Source: Alphaproteobacteria bacterium UBA3773 (GTDB lineage: Bacteria; Pseudomonadota; Alphaproteobacteria; RF32; CAG-239). Taken from it: 15,416 bases of DNA. Location of the stretch: NCBI GenBank assembly GCA_002372275.1, contig DFFP01000012.1, positions 1 through 15,416 of the forward strand. The letters run 5' to 3'. Shown piece after piece: positions 7,713 through 13,434 of the stretch. The notes under the pieces were generated by a model. The model searched no databases, was not told the origin of the DNA, and worked only from the letters and a program-made list of their open reading frames with translations. Position 1 is the first letter of the stretch; the number at the start of each line of letters is the position of its first letter. The translations under genes were made by a program, and so were the position numbers.

Positions 7713-8013
7713 ACATTCACTTTTCATTTTTCCTGTCACCCTTGAACAGAGCAACGATGAGCAAGCTTGTCATTCCGAACTTGTTTCGGAATCTCCCCTC
7801 TGTCATGCCTGAGTGCCGTTAGGCACGAGCCTGAGCATCTTAAAAAAAATGTCATCCTCTTTTCTGTCACCCCTGAGCACGGCTTGCCGTGCGAGTTAGG
7901 GGTCCACTTTAAACCGTCATTGCGAGCACGCAGTGCGTCGCAATCCATTCCTTATAAAAAACGTCATTTAAGAGCGTCAGCGAAGAATCCAGGACAAAAA
8001 AGAATCCTTACCA
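7713..8013. repeat. Cluster of diverged GTCAT...ATC(C/T) palindromic repeats; no gene
   Basis: This 301-bp gap holds at least four clear palindromes and one or two decayed ones in a row, each opening with (T/C)GTCA and most closing with ATC(C/T). Clear copies: 7768-7794 (ATTCCGAA/TTCGGAAT, 8 bp); 7801-7840 (GTGCC/GGCAC inside ATGC/GCAT); 7866-7906 (ACCCCT/AGGGGT outside GCACGG/CCGTGC); 7916-7947 (ATTGCGA/TCGCAAT outside GCAC/GTGC). A weaker copy is at 7962-7991, and a half copy at about 7850. The arms differ between copies while the frame is constant. Open frames here run through the repeats and are not believable genes. The layout recalls Rickettsia palindromic elements and related mobile palindromes of alphaproteobacteria. 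Confidence 0.75.
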
Positions 8014-8772
8014 CTACCGATACTGTATCTTAAACGTATTCTTTCCCGAAACAGCAGCTGTCGCCTCAGCCGGTGTATAAATACGGCGTCTATATGTTGC
8101 AACACCATTATCATAAATACTGATTAAATTACCACCTCTGTCATATTGATATTCAATTTTTCCTCCATCGGCTTTATAAATACCTAAAACTTTATCGCCA
8201 TCTTTTGCTGTATAATTTCCGTTTTCATCCACATGATTAAGTGTAGAAGCCTTATCATAAAAACTAAATTCCGACATATGTCTGTCATAAAAATTATCAT
8301 ATCCCCCTAAAAGCACACCTTGCGGATTATAAACGAGCATCTGACCATCTTCGGTATATTTATAAGTTTCGACTATCTTTTCTCCTCCTCTGGCATATCT
8401 GGCTTGGAGCCTTCCGTTTGCATCAAAATCAAGTCTTCCGGAAGTATATACATCTGCATGACTTGCTCCTGCAGGATATTCCCCATTAATTGTAACGGCA
8501 AAATATTTCCAGCCACTATCACTATTCACTTTTTTTTCAACCGGATCATATTCCCCAACAAAATATTGTATATAGCCTTGGTTTATTATCGTCCAAATTG
8601 TTGCCTGCGAACCGTCATCATTATCATACAATTTTCCGCCACGATGATGTAGTGCCCCCGGAAGTGAAATAATATCACCAAATGCATTACGGCGAAAATC
8701 TTCCAGCGTTAACTCTGCCAAAACCGGTTTTGTTATCAAAAACAAAATTGCTGAATATAAAATCATTTTCAT
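8014..8772 (-). CDS. Exported protein with YD-repeat-like segments and shared C-terminal tail
   Basis: A 252-aa protein I cannot assign to a named family. Residues 1-19 form a Sec signal peptide (MKMI, hydrophobic core, TKPVLA). The mature part is rich in Tyr, Asp, Gly and Asn, with short strand-turn units such as YTEDGQMLVYNPQG, YQYDRGGNLISIYDNG and DENGNYTAKDGDK. These resemble YD/RHS-type beta repeats, though far fewer than in RHS toxins. The last 24 residues (229-252) begin RRIYTPAEA and end NTFKIQYR at the stop codon. The other exported protein here (9825-10517) ends with a matching tail although its body is unrelated. GGGAG lies about 8 nt before the ATG, preceded by a palindrome and a structured leader with a terminator. 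Surface or periplasmic location is likely; function is unknown. Confidence 0.75.
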   Translation of the reverse strand: MKMILYSAILFLITKPVLAELTLEDFRRNAFGDIISLPGALHHRGGKLYDNDDGSQATIWTIINQGYIQYFVGEYDPVEKKVNSDSGWKYFAVTINGEYPAGASHADVYTSGRLDFDANGRLQARYARGGEKIVETYKYTEDGQMLVYNPQGVLLGGYDNFYDRHMSEFSFYDKASTLNHVDENGNYTAKDGDKVLGIYKADGGKIEYQYDRGGNLISIYDNGVATYRRRIYTPAEATAAVSGKNTFKIQYR

Positions 8773-8792
8773 AACTTTTCTCCCTATTTGTC

Positions 8793-8813
8793 ATCCCGAA
8801 TTTATTTCGGGAT
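8793..8813. repeat. Palindromic repeat (ATCCCGAA/TTCGGGAT) in leader A
   Basis: Eight-base arms with a 5-nt loop, framed by GTC and CTA. It is another member of the GTCAT...ATCT family in the 7713-8013 cluster and is identical to the copy at 10538-10558. In the mRNA this hairpin stands between the leader terminator and the ribosome binding site, about 20 nt before the start codon. Confidence 0.75.
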
Positions 8814-8823
8814 CTAAATAAAA

Positions 8824-8851
8824 CAAAAAAAATCGCTTTGAAAAAAAGCGA
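8824..8851 (-). terminator. Intrinsic terminator inside leader A
   Basis: On the minus strand TCGCTTT (8851-8845) and AAAGCGA (8839-8833) form a 7-bp stem, followed at once by eight T (8832-8825). It lies downstream of the leader promoter and upstream of the exported-protein gene it precedes, so the gene can only be expressed by read-through or from another promoter. Confidence 0.68.
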
Positions 8852-9000
8852 CTGGAAGTTGGAAACTACTTATATGAGATAGTGCGCATATTCAAATCTA
8901 TTTTGCGACCTTCCAGTCCGAACTGGAAGTTTTTCATCATCATAAGATGACGCATATAAAGAGGTTTCCACACCCCAGACAGCTCTTTTCTTACTGTCTT
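8824..9000 (-). ncRNA. Structured leader RNA A (candidate attenuator or small RNA)
   Basis: A transcript of about 175 nt runs from near 9000 to the terminator at 8824. In 5'-3' order I see: hairpin 1, AGACAG/CTGTCT (8999-8977); hairpin 2, GGGGT/ACCTC (8976-8961); hairpin 3, GTCATC/GATGAT around 8953-8938; segment 1, CTTCCAGT (8929-8922); segment 2, GACTGGAAG (8918-8910); an inner hairpin ACTA/TAGT (8883-8865); segment 3, CTTCCAGTC (8858-8850); and the terminator. Segment 2 can pair perfectly with segment 1 (8 bp) or segment 3 (9 bp), and segment 3 overlaps the terminator stem by two bases. The same plan recurs at 10570-10757 with different bases in several stems. I do not recognise a known riboswitch, T-box, 6S RNA or tmRNA. 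Confidence 0.6.
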
Positions 9001-9006
9001 AAAAAG

Positions 9007-9035
9007 ATTGTACCATCTAAAAAGTAAGATGTAAA
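9007..9035 (-). promoter_or_regulatory. Sigma70-type promoter of leader A
   Basis: TTTACA (9035-9030), a 17-bp spacer and TACAAT (9012-9007) on the minus strand. Initiation would fall near 9000, exactly at hairpin 1 of the leader. The -35 box abuts the T run of the rplQ terminator. Confidence 0.7.
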
Positions 9036-9036
9036 G

Positions 9037-9066
9037 AAAAAACGAATCGATTTCTCGATTCGTTTT
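9037..9066 (-). terminator. Intrinsic terminator of rplQ
   Basis: Perfect 12-bp stem AAAACGAATCGA/TCGATTCGTTTT with a 4-nt loop. On the minus strand it ends in a run of six T, 30 nt after the rplQ stop codon. Confidence 0.85.
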
Positions 9067-9095
9067 AATTAAAGCCTTATTCTAAACTGAAAGCC

Positions 9096-9653
9096 TTAAG
9101 CTTCTTTCTTTGAAGCTTTCTTTTTTGTTTCTTTTTTAGCTTCTTTAGCCGGAGCTTCTTCTTTTTTCGATTTCGAAGCTTTCTTTTCAGCTTTTGCTTC
9201 AACAACCGGTGCGCTTTCAACACTGTTTTCAGCTTCAGCGGCAGCAGCTTTTTGAGCGGCAACGCGTGCTAAATCTTTTGCACCTTTTGCCGAGCGTTCA
9301 CGATCAACGAGTTCAATAATCGCCATCGGTGCGCAGTCACCATATCTGAAACCGGCTTTCAAAACGCGTGTGTAACCACCGTTTCTCTCTTTATAACGCG
9401 GTCCGAGTGTTGAAAACAACTTTGCAACAACTTCTTCATCACGCAAAAAAGCCAAAGCCAAACGACGGCTGTTCAAGTCACCTTTTTTTGCAAAAGTAAT
9501 CATACCATCTGCAAAAGAGCGCAATTCTTTGGCACGAGTTAATGTTGTTGTAATTTGTTCATGCATCAAAAGAGCATTTGTTAAATTCGAAAACAGAGCA
9601 CGACGCTGTGATTTCGGCATACTAAACTTTTTATGTTTATCACCATGTCTCAT
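9096..9653 (-). CDS. rplQ: 50S ribosomal protein L17 with a Lys/Ala/Glu-rich C-terminal extension
   Basis: L17 is a structural protein of the large ribosomal subunit. The conserved core is residues 1 to about 120: MRHGDKHKKFSMPKSQRR, then LLMHEQITTTLTRAKELRSFAD, and near the end RYGDCAPMAIIELVD. A low-complexity tail of about 60 residues (repeats of AKEKK and KKEEA type) brings the protein to 185 aa, against about 120-140 for most L17. Such tails occur in alphaproteobacteria. I chose the ATG at 9653: homology begins there, and AAAGGA lies about 8 nt upstream, although the frame stays open for 17 more codons. Unusually, rpoA is not next to it; both neighbours are genes for exported proteins. 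A promoter candidate lies at 9756-9784 and a strong terminator follows, so it appears to be transcribed alone. Confidence 0.95.
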   Translation of the reverse strand: MRHGDKHKKFSMPKSQRRALFSNLTNALLMHEQITTTLTRAKELRSFADGMITFAKKGDLNSRRLALAFLRDEEVVAKLFSTLGPRYKERNGGYTRVLKAGFRYGDCAPMAIIELVDRERSAKGAKDLARVAAQKAAAAEAENSVESAPVVEAKAEKKASKSKKEEAPAKEAKKETKKKASKKEA

Positions 9654-9755
9654 GGTAAAATTCCTTTCGTCAAATGTTATGCTTTGCGAGGCAAAGCGGA
9701 TCAAACAAGCGCTCTTACCACAAAATTTATGAATAAAAGCGACAATTCGGATGCG

Positions 9756-9784
9756 TTTCTATCACAGAAAATTAAAAAAATCAA
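9756..9784 (-). promoter_or_regulatory. Possible promoter of rplQ
   Basis: TTGATT (9784-9779), a 17-bp spacer and TAGAAA (9761-9756) on the minus strand, after GC as in the CTTGA form of alphaproteobacterial -35 boxes. The -10 is weak. It would give a leader of about 95 nt. Read-through from the exported-protein gene upstream cannot be excluded, since no clear terminator separates them. Confidence 0.35.
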
Positions 9785-9824
9785 GCCTTTTTAAAAAGAA
9801 TATTATTTTTTTATGTTACTTATC

Positions 9825-10517
9825 TTACTGATAATTGATTGAAAATGTATTCCTATTATAGTCGCCTAGAGCCTCATTTGCCTCTTTAACAGAATAAATC
9901 CGTCTTTTTGGAATATCATTATAAGTCACTTTAGAAGAGGTAATCGCCTTCATTCTCTGTTCGGTTAAACTCCCCGCTTTGACCGAAACTTTTGAATTAC
10001 TGTTGGCATAGGAAGTGATTCCTGTTGAACCCCAAACCTCCCATCCGATTTGTACATCTTTTCCTTCAATTGTAACGTCTTGAAGATTATAGGAATATAA
10101 AAAAGCAGCACTTCCGATTTCCGTAACACTTTTAGGAATAACAATACTTTTTAATCTGGCAGCATTATAAAAAGCATACCCGTCAATCTTGGTAACAGTA
10201 TTCGGAATAGACACACTTAAAAGGTTTTGAAGGCTATGAAAAGACTGATAGCCGATTTCTGTAATTCCTTTGTCAATAACAACATCTTTAATTTGTCTGC
10301 CAAATTCTTGTCCGATTGCAGACCAACCGGCAAATACTTGGCCGGATATTTTTCCGTTACCGTAAATATGAAGCAATCCCTCACTATCAATTGTATAACT
10401 ACAAGCCTGTGCTGAAGTTCCGCAAGTTCCGGATGTTAATATATCCGCCGAATTTGCATAAAAAGCATAACCGCAAATTGCGAAAATCACTATAAACGCT
10501 ATTTCCAATTTTTTCAT
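9825..10517 (-). CDS. Exported BspA-type leucine-rich-repeat protein with shared C-terminal tail
   Basis: A 230-aa protein with a signal peptide (residues 1-23, ending FYANSA). Residues 29-60 (TSGTCGTSAQACSYTID, then GLLHIYGNGKISG) match the short beta module that often opens BspA-like surface proteins, with C32 and C39 possibly disulfide-bonded. Residues 78-160 hold about three LRR_5 repeats of about 23 residues: VVIDKGITEIGYQSFHSLQNL, then SIPNTVTKIDGYAFYNAARL, then IVIPKSVTEIGSAAFLYSYNL. These repeats usually serve in protein or surface binding. The last 26 residues (205-230) begin RRIYSVKEA and end NTFSINYQ, matching the tail of the protein at 8014-8772. GGGAGAAAG precedes the ATG. The leader carries the same terminator and palindrome as the other cassette. 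It is probably surface-exposed or periplasmic. Confidence 0.8.
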   Translation of the reverse strand: MKKLEIAFIVIFAICGYAFYANSADILTSGTCGTSAQACSYTIDSEGLLHIYGNGKISGQVFAGWSAIGQEFGRQIKDVVIDKGITEIGYQSFHSLQNLLSVSIPNTVTKIDGYAFYNAARLKSIVIPKSVTEIGSAAFLYSYNLQDVTIEGKDVQIGWEVWGSTGITSYANSNSKVSVKAGSLTEQRMKAITSSKVTYNDIPKRRIYSVKEANEALGDYNRNTFSINYQ

Positions 10518-10537
10518 AATCTTTCTCCCTATTTGTC

Positions 10538-10558
10538 ATCCCGAATTTATTTCGGGAT
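10538..10558. repeat. Palindromic repeat (ATCCCGAA/TTCGGGAT) in leader B
   Basis: Identical to the copy at 8793-8813, and in the same place relative to terminator, ribosome binding site and start codon. The block 10522-10583 matches 8777-8839 with only one A fewer, pointing to recent duplication or gene conversion. Confidence 0.75.
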
Positions 10559-10569
10559 CTAAATAAAAC

Positions 10570-10597
10570 AAAAAAATCGCTTTATTAAAAAAAGCGA
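10570..10597 (-). terminator. Intrinsic terminator inside leader B
   Basis: On the minus strand TCGCTTT (10597-10591) pairs with AAAGCGA (10583-10577) across a 7-nt loop, then seven T follow (10576-10570). It is the counterpart of 8824-8851 and stands between the leader promoter and the LRR-protein gene. Confidence 0.68.
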
Positions 10598-10757
10598 CTG
10601 GAAGTTGAAGACTACTAATAGGAATAGTGCGATATATTAACCGCAAAGGCTTATTTTACCGCCTTCCAGTCTTTTGACTTTCAGGCATATAAATATCGTC
10701 TTAACCGACGCCTATTAAGAGGTCTTCAAACCTCGGATAAAGCATTTCTTTATCTGA
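10570..10757 (-). ncRNA. Structured leader RNA B (paralogue of leader A)
   Basis: A transcript of about 190 nt from near 10756 to 10570. In 5'-3' order: hairpin 1, GATAAAG/CTTTATC (10754-10736); hairpin 2, GAGGT/ACCTC around a 6-nt loop (about 10734-10719); hairpin 3, CGTC/GACG (about 10709-10696); a local hairpin of segment 1 with segment 2 (10685-10662; 4 + 3 bp with an internal loop); segment 2, GACTGGAAG (10671-10663); the inner hairpin ACTA/TAGT (10628-10611); segment 3, CTTCCAGTC (10604-10596); and the terminator. Segments 2 and 3 are identical to those of leader A, while hairpins 1 and 3 have different bases but the same pairing. Such compensatory change is good evidence for a conserved RNA structure. 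Confidence 0.6.
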
Positions 10758-10761
10758 TTTA

Positions 10762-10790
10762 ATCTTAAATAAAAACCGCTTGAAAGTCAA
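10762..10790 (-). promoter_or_regulatory. Sigma70-type promoter of leader B
   Basis: TTGACT (10790-10785), a 17-bp spacer and TAAGAT (10767-10762) on the minus strand, with initiation near 10756 at hairpin 1 of the leader. The -35 box lies inside the loop of the upstream gene's terminator. Confidence 0.65.
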
Positions 10791-10808
10791 GAAAAATTCC
10801 AAGCGGTT
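10771..10808 (-). terminator. Intrinsic terminator of the prmA-pepP gene
   Basis: On the minus strand a perfect 9-bp stem AACCGCTTG/CAAGCGGTT (10808-10800 with 10782-10774) encloses a 17-nt loop and is followed by TTTATTT. It lies 30 nt after the stop codon. The long loop contains the -35 box of leader B. Confidence 0.7.
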
Positions 10809-10838
10809 CTCACATCAATTCAAAATTTTAGTCTGATT

Positions 10839-13340
10839 TCACATCACCGCGCGACATTTTTTTTCAAGCCATAAACGCTCATCTTTTCTTAAAAACGGCG
10901 ACAAAGTTTGATAAACTTTTTGATGATAATCGTTCAGCCATTTTTTCTCTTGTATATTTAAGAGATCCGGCAAAACAAGCTTTAAATCAATCGGAAACAT
11001 TGTCAAAGCCTCAAAACAAAGTTTTCCATCAACCTTTTTTGTAAAATACAGATTTTCAATGCGAATCCCGTATTTATTTTCTAAATAATACCCCGGCTCA
11101 ATAGATGTCACATAACCGGCCTTGACGGGGATTTCGCATCTTGGATTAATTGAAAACGGCGCTTCATGAACGTCCGAAAAATGCCCCACACTGTGCCCTG
11201 TCCCGTGCTTAAAATCCTTGCCGTATTTTTGCAAAACATTTCGACAAAGCGAGTCTAAAACATTTGCTCTGACACCTTCTTCAAAAACGTGTGAAGCAAG
11301 AGCAATATGTGCCTTTAATACGAGCGTAAAATCCTTTTTAACCTCATCATTGACCCGCCCGAAAGCCACAGTTCGTGTCACATCCGTTGTTCCGTCAAAA
11401 TACTGCGCCCCGCTGTCTAAGAGAAGCAGCGCATTTTTTTTCATTTTTTTATTTGTCTTTACATTCGGCTCATAGTGCACAATCGCCCCGTGCTCATCAA
11501 TGGCGGCAATAGTGCCGAAACTTTCCGATAAATAGTTTTTCCCTAAAGCGCGAATATCATGAAGTTTTTGAACCATCTCAAGTTCGCTGACCCCGACATA
11601 ATTTTCTTCCAAACTCTTAAAAAATCGAACGAGCGCCACGCCGTCTTTGATATGTGCTTTTTGAAAACCCGAAAGTTCCGTTTGATTTTTTTCAAGTTTA
11701 TCAGCTAAAATTTTTTCAAACGACACGGCTTTCATTTGCCCTGTTTTTTCAAAAAAGGCCACAGGCGTTTGCAAGGAATCAGCCAAAATCTCTTCATATT
11801 TTTTCATCTCACGCATCAAATTTTTGATTTTTGAAACAGCATAAATTCGAAGCCTGCCGTTTGCATTTAATAAGCCGTAACTTCTTAAAACGGGCGTATT
11901 TTCCAAATCATTCGATCTTAAATTTGCCATCCACGAAAGCACATCAGGCGCCGCAATCAATAAAGCTTGATTTTGACCTTTGATAAGCTTTGCCGCTTTT
12001 AAGCATTTTTCTTTTTTACTTTGCCCGGCAAACCGAAGTAGCAATTGAAATACATTTTCCTCACTTTCAAAAGAGCTCATCGGCACATTTTCATCTAAAA
12101 CGACTTGAAGCCCCGAATTGTTCAAAAACTCAAATTGTTCTTTTGAAACCGCCCAAGGATTCAGCTTTATTTGGCTTATTTTGTTTAGGTTGCACAATTT
12201 AATTGCATCTTTGAAAAACGAGGTTGAATCCACAACTTCCACGCCCTCAACAGCCTCACTTCTTGCCTGAATAGCATAACGTCCGTCGACCAAAAGCCAT
12301 GTTTTGTTTGCACCGATAACAACTAAACCGGCAGACCCCGTAAAACCGGTCAGTTCCAAAATTTTATTTTCTGCTTCTAAAACATCTTCGCCCAAAAACA
12401 TATTATTTCTACAAACAATCATTGCCTCGTTTTTTTGCAAAAATGCTTGAAAATCGCTGAGTTTTTCTTTTTTTTGCAATATCACGGCAACCCAATTATT
12501 TTTTTCATAAATCCGAATCGTCTTAAACGCATATTTTTCAAATGCTTGCAAAACCCAGTCTTTTTGCTCTTTCAAAAAGCCCGATAAAATAGCATATCCG
12601 CCGTTTCGAGTATATTTTGCAAAATCTCGAGCCATTGAGATTAAAGGCCTTGCAAAAATATTTGCTTCAATCAAATCATAAGGCTCAGAGGCATCTGATT
12701 GAAGCTTAAAACCGTTTCCTTTAATAATTTTTATTTTTTTATCTACGCCATTATCCAAAGCATTTTTCTTTGCCACCCGAACAGATTGAGGGTCAATATC
12801 GACAGCATAAATTTCAGGTTTTATTTTTTTCAGTTTTTTAGCCGCCGCAATTGCTAAAATCCCAGAGCCCGTACCCAAATCCAAAACGCGGTGTGGTTGA
12901 ACACCTTTCAAACACAAATCCGAAAATGCATCCAAACACATCACCGTTGTCGGATGCGTCGAACCGAACGCTGCCACCGCATATATTTGAAGCGGAATTT
13001 TTTTTGTCTCTAAAGGCGATGTTTCAAAATCGCCATAAACACAAAAATCTTTTGTTTCAAATGGTGCAAAATGCTCGGCATTTTTTTCGAGCCAATTTTG
13101 ATCTTCTAACTTTTCTATTTTATAAGCCGGCAACAAAATCCCAGCACTTAAAGCATCTTTTTGAAATTTTTGATCATCAAAAAACTCTGTGTACCCCACA
13201 AATTCTTCACTTCCGTCATCGCTGAAATTGATCGCCGAAACCTCAAAATACGAGTCTAAAAAATCGCTTAATTGTTCACTGATCGTATCTACGGGTTCAA
13301 ATATCACGGTTGTTATTAAGTGTTGGGACTTTTTTTTCAC
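10839..13340 (-). CDS. Fusion of ribosomal protein L11 methyltransferase (PrmA) and M24 aminopeptidase P
   Basis: One uninterrupted frame of about 833 aa encodes two enzymes. Residues 1 to about 290 are PrmA, which trimethylates ribosomal protein L11 with S-adenosylmethionine; the binding loop is LDLGTGSGILAIAA (153-166), then VDIDP (180-184) and EANIFARPL (225-233). From about 293 comes an aminopeptidase P that removes N-terminal residues before proline: TGFTGSAG (331-338), VDGRY, then the pita-bread domain with all five metal ligands, D642, D653, H716 (GTGHSVGH), E748 (SIEPGYY) and E762 (RIENL). Both halves look complete and active. No ATG is available. I prefer the GTG at 13340, after AAGAAAGAG, over the TTG at 13376, which adds 12 mostly basic residues and has no binding site. 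The junction holds a run of eight A. Confidence 0.88.
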   Translation of the reverse strand: MKKKSQHLITTVIFEPVDTISEQLSDFLDSYFEVSAINFSDDGSEEFVGYTEFFDDQKFQKDALSAGILLPAYKIEKLEDQNWLEKNAEHFAPFETKDFCVYGDFETSPLETKKIPLQIYAVAAFGSTHPTTVMCLDAFSDLCLKGVQPHRVLDLGTGSGILAIAAAKKLKKIKPEIYAVDIDPQSVRVAKKNALDNGVDKKIKIIKGNGFKLQSDASEPYDLIEANIFARPLISMARDFAKYTRNGGYAILSGFLKEQKDWVLQAFEKYAFKTIRIYEKNNWVAVILQKKEKLSDFQAFLQKNEAMIVCRNNMFLGEDVLEAENKILELTGFTGSAGLVVIGANKTWLLVDGRYAIQARSEAVEGVEVVDSTSFFKDAIKLCNLNKISQIKLNPWAVSKEQFEFLNNSGLQVVLDENVPMSSFESEENVFQLLLRFAGQSKKEKCLKAAKLIKGQNQALLIAAPDVLSWMANLRSNDLENTPVLRSYGLLNANGRLRIYAVSKIKNLMREMKKYEEILADSLQTPVAFFEKTGQMKAVSFEKILADKLEKNQTELSGFQKAHIKDGVALVRFFKSLEENYVGVSELEMVQKLHDIRALGKNYLSESFGTIAAIDEHGAIVHYEPNVKTNKKMKKNALLLLDSGAQYFDGTTDVTRTVAFGRVNDEVKKDFTLVLKAHIALASHVFEEGVRANVLDSLCRNVLQKYGKDFKHGTGHSVGHFSDVHEAPFSINPRCEIPVKAGYVTSIEPGYYLENKYGIRIENLYFTKKVDGKLCFEALTMFPIDLKLVLPDLLNIQEKKWLNDYHQKVYQTLSPFLRKDERLWLEKKCRAVM

Positions 13341-13434
13341 TTTTTTTCTCTTTCTTGTTATCTTTTTGTTTACCAAATATACTTATAATCCATTTTTAGA
13401 ATATGTTTAAACATTTTTTTAAAGAGATTTGCAA
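13341..13434. promoter_or_regulatory. Divergent promoter region between prmA-pepP and the lipoprotein gene
   Basis: A perfect TATAAT on the plus strand (13384-13389) could be the -10 for the lipoprotein gene. The overlapping minus-strand TATAAG (13387-13382) could serve prmA-pepP and would place its start site near 13375, just upstream of the chosen GTG. No strong -35 box was found for either direction. Confidence 0.35.

Noticed and set aside
7713..8013. CRISPR array
   Set aside because: The palindromes differ in arms and spacing, there are no identical repeats with unique spacers, and no cas gene is present.
7736..8033. Open frames on both strands in the gap after miaA (70 and 88 codons)
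   Set aside because: They run straight through the palindromic repeats, which stay open in several frames. They have no ribosome binding site, no homology and odd composition.
8824..9000. Leader RNAs as T-box, 6S RNA, tmRNA or a tRNA-like element
   Set aside because: No T-box sequence, no end-to-end rod pairing as in 6S RNA, and no T-arm or CCA end. Promoter, hairpins and terminator are clear, but the family is not.
9077..9262. A Lys/Leu-rich 61-codon frame at the end of rplQ
   Set aside because: It is a shifted reading of the repetitive L17 tail codons. The low-complexity DNA explains it.
12468..12475. Frameshift or pseudogene at the prmA-pepP junction
   Set aside because: As given, the sequence is open throughout and both halves are complete, so I annotate a fusion. 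The A8 run is kept as a caveat only.
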